DNA from: Flavobacteriales bacterium | GTDB lineage: Bacteria; Bacteroidota; Bacteroidia; Flavobacteriales; Flavobacteriaceae | NCBI GenBank assembly: GCA_011524915.1 | Contig: WTJH01000008.1 | Span: 20,172 to 68,218 of the forward strand | Direction: 5' to 3' | DNA: 48,047 nucleotides | In this document: positions 34,527-43,615 of the stretch, piece after piece | How the letters are laid out: every line of letters starts with the position of its first letter | How positions within the stretch are numbered: the stretch's first letter is position 1 | Notes under the pieces: generated by a model | The model's input: the letters and a program-made list of their open reading frames with translations, nothing else | The model's database searches: none | What the model was told of the DNA's origin: nothing | Position numbers and translations under genes: made by a program

Positions 34527-35084
34527 TTATAAGATATAAGGTAAGAGAAAATGGTTCATTACAAGTCCGCCAATAAAAAATCCAATGACAGCAATAAGCG
34601 ACCCCAATTGAAGGTTGCTTAATCCAGAGATGGCATGACCCGAAGTACATCCGCCAGCATAGCGAGCCCCAAATCCAACTAAAAATCCACCGCCGAGGAG
34701 GATCAACAAGCTTTTGGGATCCGACCAAGCGTTTGCGGTGAAGAATTTTTCAGGCATAAATGCTTTTCCAGCATCAGAAATCCCGAGTTGTTGTAATTGA
34801 TCGATCACATCTGGGTGCAGGGCAACAGCTGCATCTGTAGACAAAAGGTTCATAGCAATCCAACCGCCTATTACGGCTCCCAGAGCAACAATAAGATTCC
34901 AACGTTCATCTTTCCAATTGTAGTCAAAAAAGCTACTTGCTTTTGCTCCACCAGCTGCTGCACAAACTGTTCTCAGGTTAGAGGACATCCCAAATCGACG
35001 TCCGACCCAGAGCAATAAAAACATAATGCCTGCGATAAGAGGTCCTCCCACATACCAAGGCCAAGGGTTCAAAATTAAATCCAT
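34527..35084 (-). CDS. YeeE/YedE-type membrane protein, first subunit
   Basis: 185-residue inner-membrane protein with about four hydrophobic helices and a soluble loop (about 85-120). The signature GARYAGGCTSGHAISGLSN (Cys146) is the first-half YeeE/YedE cysteine motif; a second cysteine stands at residue 41. It is 3 bases upstream of the smaller partner on the same strand, forming the common split pair. The family moves thiosulfate or other sulfur compounds through a cysteine relay; no rhodanese or persulfide dioxygenase gene accompanies it here. The 161 bases between its start and topA hold both divergent promoters. Confidence 0.87.
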   Translation of the reverse strand: MDLILNPWPWYVGGPLIAGIMFLLLWVGRRFGMSSNLRTVCAAAGGAKASSFFDYNWKDERWNLIVALGAVIGGWIAMNLLSTDAAVALHPDVIDQLQQLGISDAGKAFMPEKFFTANAWSDPKSLLILLGGGFLVGFGARYAGGCTSGHAISGLSNLQLGSLIAVIGFFIGGLVMNHFLLPYIL

Positions 35085-35191
35085 GAAAATTTAAGTGTAA
35101 TTTAAGCTATTGATAATCAATTTTTTAATAAAAAAAATCAAGCGAAATATAACTGATTTTTTCGTTATTGGTGGGTAAAGATAGCCATCAC

Positions 35192-35225
35192 TTTGGCAGG
35201 GACTTTAAAAACTTCTCTACTTTTA
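35192..35225 (+). promoter_or_regulatory. Possible topA promoter
   Basis: TTTG (35192-35195) and TACTTTTA (35218-35225, one mismatch to TAnnTTTG) are 22 bases apart, one more than the usual upper spacing, and end 20 bases before the topA ATG at 35246. This also argues that translation starts at 35246 rather than further upstream. It is a weak candidate. Confidence 0.3.
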
Positions 35226-35245
35226 CAGTAGAATTCTATGATGAG

Positions 35246-37726
35246 ATGGCAAAAAATTTAGTGATAGTGGAGTCGCCTGCCAAGGCAAAAACTATAGAAA
35301 AATTTTTAGGAACCGGCTATAAGGTAGCTTCGAGTTTTGGGCATATTGCTGATTTACCGGCACGTGAGTTGGGAGTGGATATCGATCAAGATTTCTTACC
35401 CAAATATGAGGTCAGTTCCGACAAGAAAAAGGTGGTTTCCGAATTAAAAAAACTCGCACAAAAAGCAGAAACGGTTTGGTTAGCAAGTGATGAGGATCGG
35501 GAGGGAGAGGCCATTGCGTGGCATTTAGCGCAAAACTTGAAACTTAAACCTGAAAAAACTAAACGGATCGTTTTTCATGAGATAACCAAAAACGCCATCC
35601 TGCGTGCTATTGATAATCCCAGAGAAATTGATTACAATCTTGTCAACGCCCAGCAAGCCCGTCGAGTTTTGGACCGATTGGTAGGCTATGAGTTATCCCC
35701 TGTCTTATGGCGTAAGGTAAAACCCGGATTATCCGCGGGGCGAGTTCAGTCTGTTGCTGTACGTTTGATTGTTGAACGGGAAAGAGAAATCAAAGAATTT
35801 AGTCCGGCACAGGCGTTTAAAACTCAGGCCGTTTTTTTAAATCAAGAAAATAAGTCCATTAGTGGAGCTTTAAATCATGATTTTGAAAATGTAGAGGCAG
35901 CTGAAGCCTTTTTGGAATTGAGTCAATCGAGTCGTCATCATTTAGCAGCCTTAGAAAAAAAGCCAGCCAAAAAGAGTCCTACTCCGCCATTTACAACCTC
36001 CACTCTTCAACAAGAAGCAGCTAGGAAGCTCTATTTTTCGGTTAGTAAAACGATGACTCTTGCACAGCGTTTATACGAGTCCGGATTAATTACTTATATG
36101 CGTACCGATAGTGTTAATCTATCCAAAGAAGCGCAGGGAGCAATTTTAAACCAGATCGAAAATCGATTTGGAGCAAACTATGTTCAGCCCCGAAATTTTA
36201 AAACAAAAAATAAAGGAGCTCAAGAGGCTCACGAAGCCATTCGTCCTACCGATCCGAGTCGTGTTCAAGTCAACCTAGATTACGATCAGTCGCGTTTGTA
36301 CGAACTTATTTGGAAAAGAGCTGTAGCTTCTCAAATGAGTGATGCTCGCCTAGAACGAACCAAATTACAAATAGCAGCGGATAATCATTCTTATCAATAT
36401 ATAGCTAGAGGTGAAGTGGTAACGTTTGATGGCTTTTTAAAGTTATATCTGGAAGGAAAAGATGAGGAAGATGAAACTCAAATTGGAATCATACCTCGGG
36501 TAACTGAAGGGGAACCTTTGACTCTAGACCAATTGGTTTCTACGCAACGCTTTACACGTCCACCCGCCCGATTCACGGAGGCAGCATTGGTTAAGAAACT
36601 CGAAGAATTAGGGATTGGACGTCCCTCTACCTATGCTCCAACAATCAGTACAGTTCTGAATCGTGGATATATTCAAAAAGGAGAAGCCGAAGGGACTCCT
36701 AGAGCCTACATTCAACTGACTTTAAATGATTCCATACAAAAGGAGTTGAAAGAAGAAAAGGTAGGTTCGGATAAAGGAAAATTGATTCCAACAGATATTG
36801 GAATGATTGTCAACGATTTTTTAGTCGGGAATTTTAAAAGTGTTTTAGACTTCAATTTTACTGCGGGCGTTGAAGAAAACTTTGATGAAATTGCTCGAGG
36901 GAATAAACAATGGACGGATATTATCCGTGGTTTCTATCAAGATTTTCACGGTACGGTAAGTCATGTTCAGGAGCACGCTCAAAGAGAATCTGGCGAACGC
37001 ATTTTAGGTACCGATCCCAAAACTGGAAAAGTAGTCAAAGTACGTTTGGGGAAGTTTGGTCCTTTGGCGCAACTGGGAGAATCAGAAGAGGACGAGAAGC
37101 CGGTATTTGCCAGTTTAAGTCCAGGCCAAAAATTAGATACCATAAGTTTTGAGGAGGCTTTAGAGTTATTCCAGCTTCCCAAGAGTTTAGGGTCTTACGA
37201 AGATCAGGATGTGCAGGTTGCTGTGGGTCGTTTTGGTCCTTATATCAAATTTGAAGGGAAGTTTATTTCTTTAAATAAAGACCAAAACCCCATGGAAATA
37301 ACAATGGATGATGCGGTACTTTTGATAGAGGCCAAGCGTAAAGCTGATGCTCCTATTCATACCTATCAAAACTTACCCGTAACCAAAGGGGTTGGTCGTT
37401 TTGGTCCGTTTTTAAAGTGGAGTAACCTCTTTATTAACGTCAACAAAAAATACGACTTTGATAATTTGTCGGTTTCCGATATTGAAACGTTGATTGCTGA
37501 GAAAGTCCAAAAGGAAAAAGAAAAAGTCGTTCACGACTGGGCAGAAGAAGGTATTCGTGTTGAAAAAGCCCGGTGGGGACGATCCAATATCATTCAAGGA
37601 AAACTTAAGGTAGAATTATCTAAAGATATTGATCCGACCAAAATTACCTTAGCTAAAGCTCAAGAATATTTAGCGGCCAAAAAACCTAAAACCAAAAAGA
37701 AATCGACAAAATCTGCTCGTAAATGA
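35246..37726 (+). CDS. topA: DNA topoisomerase I (type IA)
   Basis: 826-residue enzyme that relaxes negative supercoils. The start at 35246 (MAKNLVIVESPAKAKT) is the canonical beginning; the frame is open to 35168, but the extra 26 residues are not family-like. The Toprim domain has VIVESPAKAKTIEKFLG and the acidic motif ASDEDREGEAIAWH. The active-site tyrosine is in SGLITYMRTDSVNLS. The C terminus has repeated GRFGP-type units (GRFGPYIKFEGKF and GRFGPFLKWSNLF) instead of cysteine zinc fingers, and a Lys-rich tail. The repeats replace zinc ribbons in Bacteroidota TopA. The arginase-like gene overlaps its stop by 4 bases. Confidence 0.98.
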   Translation: MAKNLVIVESPAKAKTIEKFLGTGYKVASSFGHIADLPARELGVDIDQDFLPKYEVSSDKKKVVSELKKLAQKAETVWLASDEDREGEAIAWHLAQNLKLKPEKTKRIVFHEITKNAILRAIDNPREIDYNLVNAQQARRVLDRLVGYELSPVLWRKVKPGLSAGRVQSVAVRLIVEREREIKEFSPAQAFKTQAVFLNQENKSISGALNHDFENVEAAEAFLELSQSSRHHLAALEKKPAKKSPTPPFTTSTLQQEAARKLYFSVSKTMTLAQRLYESGLITYMRTDSVNLSKEAQGAILNQIENRFGANYVQPRNFKTKNKGAQEAHEAIRPTDPSRVQVNLDYDQSRLYELIWKRAVASQMSDARLERTKLQIAADNHSYQYIARGEVVTFDGFLKLYLEGKDEEDETQIGIIPRVTEGEPLTLDQLVSTQRFTRPPARFTEAALVKKLEELGIGRPSTYAPTISTVLNRGYIQKGEAEGTPRAYIQLTLNDSIQKELKEEKVGSDKGKLIPTDIGMIVNDFLVGNFKSVLDFNFTAGVEENFDEIARGNKQWTDIIRGFYQDFHGTVSHVQEHAQRESGERILGTDPKTGKVVKVRLGKFGPLAQLGESEEDEKPVFASLSPGQKLDTISFEEALELFQLPKSLGSYEDQDVQVAVGRFGPYIKFEGKFISLNKDQNPMEITMDDAVLLIEAKRKADAPIHTYQNLPVTKGVGRFGPFLKWSNLFINVNKKYDFDNLSVSDIETLIAEKVQKEKEKVVHDWAEEGIRVEKARWGRSNIIQGKLKVELSKDIDPTKITLAKAQEYLAAKKPKTKKKSTKSARK

Positions 37727-38874
37727 GTTTAGAACTACTAGAGCCAATTTCTGAAGAAGCATTAAATCACACACATTTAATGCCTCGTCATGTCTTGGGG
37801 AATGCAATTTTACGGCATACAAGAGCCGAAGGAATGCCCGAACTTGGGACGGTCCAGATTGCTTTGATTGGAGTTCATGAAAACCGAAATGCTTATTTCC
37901 CAACCTTGAGTTATGACATTACTGCCTTTCGGAAAGCGTTTTATTCTTTGTACCCGGGCAATTGGAATGTTCAAATAGCCGATCTAGGCGACCTCCCCAA
38001 TGGTCAAACAGCAGAAGACACCTATTTTGCTTTGCACGAAATTTCATTTCAGCTGCGACAACTCAATATATTGCCTGTAATTATCGGTGGCAGTAACGAT
38101 TTGGTGTATCCTCTATATCGATCCTACCAGAAAAACAATCAGTTTATCAATATGGTATCCATCGATAATCAGTTTGATTTTTCACAGGACGAAGAACTTA
38201 TATCCGGACGTTCCTATATGAGCCAGATCATCATGGAACAGCCCAACCTGCTGAAGCACTTTACGAACATTGGTTATCAAGCTTTCTATATCGCTCAAGA
38301 AGAATTGGACTTGATGGATAAGTTGAGTTTTGATGCGGTTCGACTGGGGGTTGTCCTTGATGATGTTAAAGAGGCAGAACCCTATATTCGAGATGCCGAT
38401 TTGGTAGGGATAGATATGAAAGTACTTTCGGCAGTAGCCGCAGGGAATTATACCAATGGTCAACCCAATGGAATTGACAGCAGAACCATCTGCGCTCTGG
38501 CTCGATATGCCGGAATTTGCGACCGAGTGACTACATTTGGATTGTTTGAATTGCATAATTCACCTATTTTTCATCAACTTTTAGCACAAATTATATGGTA
38601 TTTTTGCGAGGGATATAGCTGTAGATTTGGTGAATATCCGGTGGCTACATCCACAGGTTTTATCAAGTATACCGTGCAATTATCGCATCAAGAGCTGATT
38701 TTTTGGAAAAGCGAAAAAAGCGGTCGTTGGTGGATAGAATTAAGAGATGAAAATTATTTTGATAATAAAACAAAAAGTTCAACGTTATTACCTTGCACGC
38801 AAAAAGATTATCTTGATGCTTGCCAAGATTCACTCCCTGAAAGATGGCTCCAAGCCTTCCGAAAGGGAATTTAA
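37723..38874 (+). CDS. Arginase/formimidoylglutamase-fold protein with degenerate metal site
   Basis: 383-residue protein with the ureohydrolase fold. A nucleotide-like first strand (TVQIALIGVHENRNAYFP) and the segment LPVIIGGSNDLVYPLYRSY align with the region of arginase that carries GGDHS. The usual metal ligands are mostly gone: GGDH is GGSN (122-125), DAHxD is DNQFD (148-152), and DxD is DMK (231-233). Hydrolysis of arginine, agmatine or formimidoylglutamate by a binuclear manganese site is therefore unlikely. No hut or arginine pathway genes are nearby. It is coupled to topA by a 4-base overlap (ATGA) and is 61 bases before gldK. It may have become a structural or regulatory protein; the function is unknown. 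Confidence 0.8.
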   Translation: MSLELLEPISEEALNHTHLMPRHVLGNAILRHTRAEGMPELGTVQIALIGVHENRNAYFPTLSYDITAFRKAFYSLYPGNWNVQIADLGDLPNGQTAEDTYFALHEISFQLRQLNILPVIIGGSNDLVYPLYRSYQKNNQFINMVSIDNQFDFSQDEELISGRSYMSQIIMEQPNLLKHFTNIGYQAFYIAQEELDLMDKLSFDAVRLGVVLDDVKEAEPYIRDADLVGIDMKVLSAVAAGNYTNGQPNGIDSRTICALARYAGICDRVTTFGLFELHNSPIFHQLLAQIIWYFCEGYSCRFGEYPVATSTGFIKYTVQLSHQELIFWKSEKSGRWWIELRDENYFDNKTKSSTLLPCTQKDYLDACQDSLPERWLQAFRKGI

Positions 38875-38935
38875 GCTTGCCACCCAAATCCTGCTATAAC
38901 ACCTTCTTGTCGATGGATGTTTAATTTAAGAATTA

Positions 38936-40354
38936 ATGCCCTTGTTGCGAACAAGCAATTATCGAATACTGAAATCCTTAAAGCAATTATGTCTTTTGAC
39001 GATTGCTTTTTTAAGCGTTGTCAGCTGTGGTGTCAAAAACCGCGGAGAGCTGATTGGTGTTCGCCAGAAAAAATGGTTCCCCGAGAAACCATATGGCATG
39101 ACTCTTATTGAGGGGGGAGCATATATCATGGGTAAATCTGATGAGGATGTTGCTCAATTGCAAAATGCTCCTGCCCGAACAGTTACCGTCCGACCTTTCT
39201 ACATGGATGAAACTGAAATCACCAATTCGGAGTATAAGCAATTTGTGTACTGGGTAAAAGATTCGATTGCCTTAGCACTCTTAGCACGAAAGGCAGACGA
39301 ATTGGAGCTTACACCTGAAAACAAAGACGGTATTGGAGAGTTTGCTTTTCAGGATGCCGATACTTCTAAGCTGAATGAATTCCAAAAATACATGCGTGCC
39401 AACTATTACGACCTGTCGGAAGACGGCTACGCAGGTAGAGCCATCAATTGGGATGCAGACTTAAGCTTTGATACACGTGATTATGTCGACCAGGCCTATG
39501 CCGAGGTTATGGATTCACTCTATTTACCTCCAGAATTATGGTACAATGGCGAAATGAAAATCGACGTTACCAAATTGAGATACAAATACACTTGGTTCGA
39601 CGCTGAAGGTGCAGCTGCTGAGTCTAAAAGACAAAGACGTCAGTTTATCGATAGAGCACCATTTATAAAAAAGGAACAAATTCAAATTTATCCCGATACA
39701 ACGGTATGGATCAAAGACTTTGTTTACTCCTATAATGAGCCTATGCACAATGATTATTTTGCGCATCCAGCTTATCAGGATTATCCTGTTGTGGGAGTTT
39801 CTTGGAAACAAGCCGTGGCATTCTGTCATTGGAGAACGCATTATAAAAACAGTTATCAAAAAGATAAGGGCAAGCCATTAGTAAACAACTTTCGTTTACC
39901 TACCGAAGCTGAGTGGGAATTCGCTGCCCGAGGAGGTATCCCTTCAGGGACTTACCCATGGGGATCTCCCTATTTGCTAAACGATAGGGGGTGCTTTTTA
40001 GCGAACTTTAAGCCCTTGCGTGGAGATTATGCATCGGACCAGGCCGTATATACTGTTGAGGCTAAATCGTATTTACCCAACGACTTTAACCTTTACAATA
40101 TGGCGGGTAATGTCGCAGAATGGACCAATTCTGCTTACGATTCTGGCGCGTATGAATACGTAGCTTCTTTAAATCCAAACCTTTCCAGCAATGTTGAAAA
40201 ACGTAAAGTGGTTCGTGGAGGTTCCTGGAAAGACGTGGCTTACTATCTGAGAGTGAGTTCTAGAGACTACGAATATGCCGATACGGCTCGGAGTTATATA
40301 GGCTTCCGAACCGTCCAAGATTATCTTGGGACACAGAAAGTCAAAATCAGATAA
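38936..40354 (+). CDS. gldK: Gliding motility / type IX secretion lipoprotein GldK
   Basis: 472-residue outer-membrane lipoprotein. The signal peptide has lipobox VVSC-G with the lipidated cysteine at residue 31; the N-terminal stretch before the hydrophobic core is rather long, so a later non-ATG start is possible. The body is a formylglycine-generating-enzyme-like (SUMF1) domain: GGAYIMGKSDED, YMDETEITNSEYKQF, NFRLPTEAEWEFAARGG and NMAGNVAEWTNS, with VVRGGSW near the end. In the family GldK forms the periplasmic ring of the T9SS with GldN. It is the first gene of gldKLMN. It begins 61 bases after the arginase-like gene, so it might have its own promoter, but I saw no convincing one. Confidence 0.96.
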   Translation: MPLLRTSNYRILKSLKQLCLLTIAFLSVVSCGVKNRGELIGVRQKKWFPEKPYGMTLIEGGAYIMGKSDEDVAQLQNAPARTVTVRPFYMDETEITNSEYKQFVYWVKDSIALALLARKADELELTPENKDGIGEFAFQDADTSKLNEFQKYMRANYYDLSEDGYAGRAINWDADLSFDTRDYVDQAYAEVMDSLYLPPELWYNGEMKIDVTKLRYKYTWFDAEGAAAESKRQRRQFIDRAPFIKKEQIQIYPDTTVWIKDFVYSYNEPMHNDYFAHPAYQDYPVVGVSWKQAVAFCHWRTHYKNSYQKDKGKPLVNNFRLPTEAEWEFAARGGIPSGTYPWGSPYLLNDRGCFLANFKPLRGDYASDQAVYTVEAKSYLPNDFNLYNMAGNVAEWTNSAYDSGAYEYVASLNPNLSSNVEKRKVVRGGSWKDVAYYLRVSSRDYEYADTARSYIGFRTVQDYLGTQKVKIR

Positions 40355-40361
40355 ATTTTTT

Positions 40362-40378
40362 AGATAGAAATACTATCT
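40362..40378 (+). other. Short hairpin between gldK and gldL
   Basis: AGATAG (40362-40367), loop AAATA and CTATCT (40373-40378) form a perfect 6-bp AT-rich stem in the 58-base gap between gldK and gldL, flanked by T-runs and A-runs that can extend it weakly. No T-tail follows directly, so it is a poor terminator. It could adjust the ratio of gldK to gldLMN mRNA; only the complementarity is seen. Confidence 0.35.
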
Positions 40379-40412
40379 TTAAAAAAATTTTCACTTACAA
40401 ATCACTATTAAA

Positions 40413-41060
40413 ATGGACGACAAATCATTAAACAAAAGATTACGTAGCAAGGTAGCAATGCACATGCTTTTTGGTCTAGGAGGGGCCGTTGTAATTATTG
40501 GAGCACTTTTTAAAATTCTTCACCTGGAGATTGGACCCATCACAGGAGGTCTCGTTTTAGGACTAGGATTAGGGACGGAAGCATTAATCTTTACTGTAGC
40601 AGCTTTGAATACAGGAGAAATCAAAGAAGAGCATGCAGACTATGTCAAGAAAGTTAAAGGACAAGCAGGAGCTGCTCCTAAGGGAGGTTCTGGAGAAGGA
40701 CTTTCGGGTAAGATTGACGAGTTGATGAAAGAAGCTAAATTGGATGTTGGTTTAATGAATAGTTTAACTAGCAGTATCAAAAACCTTGAGACTTCTGCAA
40801 AATCACTAACGGGTGTTTCAAGTGCTGCTTCAACGTCTGAACAATACAGCGATCAGTTGGCTAAGGCAGCTGCGCAAATGGAACAGCTTAATGCCGTATA
40901 TGAATCTCAAGTTCGTGAGGCTCAAAACAATTCTGGTTTTAATGATAAAGTAAATGAAAACGCTGAGCAATTGCGTTCTCAAATGGAGGCTTTATCTGCC
41001 AACCTCGCTTCCCTCAACCAAGTGTATGGAGGAATGCTTTCTGCAATGAATAAAAACTAG
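40413..41060 (+). CDS. gldL: Gliding motility / T9SS motor protein GldL
   Basis: 215-residue inner-membrane protein. Two membrane helices (about 15-36 and 42-66) are followed by a cytoplasmic helical tail. The second helix contains a membrane-embedded glutamate (Glu56 in LGLGTEALIF), and a lysine (Lys34) lies at the end of the first; both match charged residues considered essential for proton-driven rotation in GldL. With GldM it forms the motor that powers type IX secretion and gliding. The cytoplasmic part is rich in Ser/Gly/Ala and ends in coiled-coil-like helices. It is 5 bases before gldM. Confidence 0.96.
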   Translation: MDDKSLNKRLRSKVAMHMLFGLGGAVVIIGALFKILHLEIGPITGGLVLGLGLGTEALIFTVAALNTGEIKEEHADYVKKVKGQAGAAPKGGSGEGLSGKIDELMKEAKLDVGLMNSLTSSIKNLETSAKSLTGVSSAASTSEQYSDQLAKAAAQMEQLNAVYESQVREAQNNSGFNDKVNENAEQLRSQMEALSANLASLNQVYGGMLSAMNKN

Positions 41061-41065
41061 ATCTC

Positions 41066-42649
41066 ATGGCAGGAGCAAAAGAAACCCCCAGGCAGAAACT
41101 GATCAGCCTGATGTACTTGGTGTTTATCACCATGTTAGCACTTAACGTTAGTAAAGAGGTTCTTGATGGATTTGGGCAAATGTTTGTTAAGCTTAAAAGC
41201 GCAAACGCTCGGGTCGCAGAAAGTAATGAAATTTACTATCAGAAGATATCTGTAAATGCGGAGGAAAAAGAAGGAAAATGGATTGGTCACGAGCGAACCG
41301 CTGGTGAGATCAAGAAAACTTCTGATGAATTCTACAATCGAATTCAAGAAATCAAAAATCAGATCACTGAAAAGCAGCGCGAAAAAGATCCTGAGTTGAA
41401 AGAATATTCACAAATGGATAAAGGTGAGGCTTTGGATTTGATTTTCTTTGATGCCAATGGTGTTTCTCCCGCAGGAGTAGAGTTTATCGATATGATAAAC
41501 AATTACAAAATGCGTGTGATTCAGGTATTTGGAAGTCAATTTCCAAAATACATCTCTTTGGTTGAAGAACGATTTTTTACGGGAGACCAAAACAACAATG
41601 TGAAAAATAAAGACGGTCAAGATCAACCTTGGTTATCTTCTAATTTTGAAGGTTTTCCACTGGTGTCTTCTTTAGCCAAGCTAACGATGATGCAAAATGA
41701 TATCCGTCTGACCGAAAGTGATGTATTGACTACTTTAATGGGTAAGGAATTGGAGTTAGAAACAGGAGTAACGGAATCGAACTACATTACCCTACTGAAG
41801 ACCGAAAAAGGAGCTTATTATCAAGGTGAGACCTTTGACGGGAGTGTAATCCTTGGTCGTAAAGGTGGTGCTCAAAATCCTAACAAAGTGGATCTGACTT
41901 TAGACGGTTCTCCTTTGAAAGCTGGAGATTATGATCTTATTCCTGGAGGAGTTAAGTTAAAAGTTGGTGCTGGACGTCCTGGAGATCACACTATCAAAGG
42001 AGACTTAGTATTCTTAAACGATGGAGTAGAATCTAAAATTCCTGTGGACCAAAGTTTTGCAGTGATTGCAAAACCAAACTCCGCAGTAATTTCCGCCGAT
42101 AAAATGAATGTTGTTTATCGTGGTGTTGACAACCCAATGACCATCTCCATTCCTGGAATACCAGATAGTAAAGTAAAAGCTTCTGCGCCTGGACTTCGTC
42201 GAGTCAAAGGAAGTAAATACAACATGGTTCCTGGGAAAGGTCGTCAACTATCAATTGTTGCAAGTGGTTCTCTTCCCGACGGACAAAATATTTCTACAAA
42301 GACAACCTTCCGTATCAAGGATATTCCTAGACCTAGCGGAGTTGTTCGTGGACAATCGGGTAATGTAACCATTCCAAAAAACAACTTAGCCATTTCAACT
42401 ATTGGAGCGGTCTTGGATGATTTTGATTTCGATATTAAGTTAGAAACTGTAAGCTTTAAGTTTAAAGCACCTGGACAACCGACTATTAATGTTACCGGAA
42501 GCAAGCTTAACGATCGTGCTAAAAGTGCTCTTAGACGGGTAAAAGCAGGTCAAGCAGTACAAATTTTTGACATTAAAGTACGAAATCCGAAAAATCCGAG
42601 TTATAAGTTCAAGAAAGTATCTCCTGTAATCTGTGAGATAGTGAATTAA
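41066..42649 (+). CDS. gldM: Gliding motility / T9SS motor protein GldM
   Basis: 527-residue protein with one N-terminal membrane helix (about 12-32 in RQKLISLMYLVFITMLALNV) and a large periplasmic part of a helical section and successive Ig-like beta domains. The N terminus MAGAKETPRQKLISLMYLVF is highly typical of GldM. The periplasmic shaft crosses to the GldK/GldN ring and transmits torque from the GldL/GldM motor. It is 5 bases after gldL and 10 bases before gldN. The C-terminal domain ends KKVSPVICEIVN. Confidence 0.97.
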   Translation: MAGAKETPRQKLISLMYLVFITMLALNVSKEVLDGFGQMFVKLKSANARVAESNEIYYQKISVNAEEKEGKWIGHERTAGEIKKTSDEFYNRIQEIKNQITEKQREKDPELKEYSQMDKGEALDLIFFDANGVSPAGVEFIDMINNYKMRVIQVFGSQFPKYISLVEERFFTGDQNNNVKNKDGQDQPWLSSNFEGFPLVSSLAKLTMMQNDIRLTESDVLTTLMGKELELETGVTESNYITLLKTEKGAYYQGETFDGSVILGRKGGAQNPNKVDLTLDGSPLKAGDYDLIPGGVKLKVGAGRPGDHTIKGDLVFLNDGVESKIPVDQSFAVIAKPNSAVISADKMNVVYRGVDNPMTISIPGIPDSKVKASAPGLRRVKGSKYNMVPGKGRQLSIVASGSLPDGQNISTKTTFRIKDIPRPSGVVRGQSGNVTIPKNNLAISTIGAVLDDFDFDIKLETVSFKFKAPGQPTINVTGSKLNDRAKSALRRVKAGQAVQIFDIKVRNPKNPSYKFKKVSPVICEIVN

Positions 42650-42659
42650 TATACTAACG

Positions 42660-43559
42660 ATGATACCTAAACATAGTTTTCTGTTCGGATGCCTCATGGT
42701 TTTAATGACTTCTAATCTTTGGAGTCAGGCCAACCTATTAAATGCTCGTGTACCTCAAGAGGTAGGGCAGCTCAACGAACAGCAGCTCGAAGCCAATGAC
42801 GAATCTCCACTAGCCTATGGTTATGTAGATGATCGGGATGTGCTTTGGTCTAAGACTATTTGGGAAATCATCGACTTGGATGAACGAATTAATTTTCCGT
42901 ACTATTATCCTACCGATACGCTTAATCTAGGTCCTGATCGTAGATCGCTCTTCGATGTATTGAAGCGAGATTTACGTCGAGGTAAAATCAAGGAAGTGTA
43001 TAAGTCAGCCTATTTTCAGGAAAAACTGACCTATCAGGAAATCTTGGAAAGCTTGGTTTCTATCGATACTTTGGATGCAGGTTACGAACAGTTGAATGCT
43101 GGAGAGGCTGTAGATCCTCAATACATTTCACGACGTAATATTACCGCTGCTGAAATTCGTCAATATCGAGTGAAAGGAACTTGGTACTTCAATAAACGCT
43201 TGGGAGAGCTTAAATACAGACTCTTGGGAATTTGTCCTGTTGCTCCCGACGTTAACTTCTTAGATGCTCCAGAAGAAGAACAAGACCTGGTGGAATTGTT
43301 TTGGATCTGGTTCCCAGATGCGCGTACCACTTTAAATCAAAACAAAGTATTTAATGCTCGCAATTCTTCACAGCCCATTACATTCGATGTAATGCTGAAC
43401 TCTAGACGCTTTAATTCTATTATTTATAAAGAAGAGAATGTCTATGAAGATCGAGAAATTAAAGATTACATATTTGAGGATGCCCTTCGACAACTGTTGG
43501 AGTCGGAACGTATCAAATCTGTGATTCGAGATTTTGAGCAGGATATGTGGAATAATTAA
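42660..43559 (+). CDS. gldN: Gliding motility / T9SS ring protein GldN
   Basis: 299-residue periplasmic protein with a signal peptide (about 1-22, ending NLWSQA). Conserved parts include DDRDVLWSKTIWEIIDLDERINFP near residues 57-80 (typical GldN start of the mature core), FDVLKRDL, RQYRVKGTWYFNKRLGELKYRLLGICPV and ELFWIWFPDAR. GldN joins GldK in the outer-membrane-associated ring of the type IX secretion system. It is last in gldKLMN and followed 20 bases later by a Rho-independent terminator. Only one gldN copy is present here, with no gldO duplicate. Confidence 0.96.
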   Translation: MIPKHSFLFGCLMVLMTSNLWSQANLLNARVPQEVGQLNEQQLEANDESPLAYGYVDDRDVLWSKTIWEIIDLDERINFPYYYPTDTLNLGPDRRSLFDVLKRDLRRGKIKEVYKSAYFQEKLTYQEILESLVSIDTLDAGYEQLNAGEAVDPQYISRRNITAAEIRQYRVKGTWYFNKRLGELKYRLLGICPVAPDVNFLDAPEEEQDLVELFWIWFPDARTTLNQNKVFNARNSSQPITFDVMLNSRRFNSIIYKEENVYEDREIKDYIFEDALRQLLESERIKSVIRDFEQDMWNN

Positions 43560-43579
43560 TCGAAGATCTTATCATATTA

Positions 43580-43605
43580 AACGCTGCCTTAGGGCGGCGT
43601 TTTTT
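43580..43605 (+). terminator. Rho-independent terminator after gldN
   Basis: AACGCTGCC (43580-43588), loop TTAG and GGCGGCGTT (43593-43601) form a 9-bp stem with one T-G pair, followed by a T-run to 43605. It ends the gldKLMN transcript and lies directly before the oxidoreductase gene. Confidence 0.88.
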
Positions 43606-43615
43606 ATTTTTGCAC

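Noticed and set aside
35192-35210. TTTGGCAGGGAC before topA as a sigma54 site
   Set aside because: It has a -24-like TTGGCA, but the bases 10 positions after GG are A-A, so there is no -12 GC-type half.
35168-35245. Upstream extension of topA to 35168
   Set aside because: The canonical TopA start MAKNLVIVESPAKAK is at 35246, and the added residues are not conserved family sequence; a possible promoter overlaps this stretch.
43605-43612. TATTTTTG, an exact -7 promoter match before the oxidoreductase gene
   Set aside because: It is the T-tail of the gldN terminator and lies only 3 bases before the ATG, with no TTTG at the right distance; a promoter here would start transcription inside the gene.
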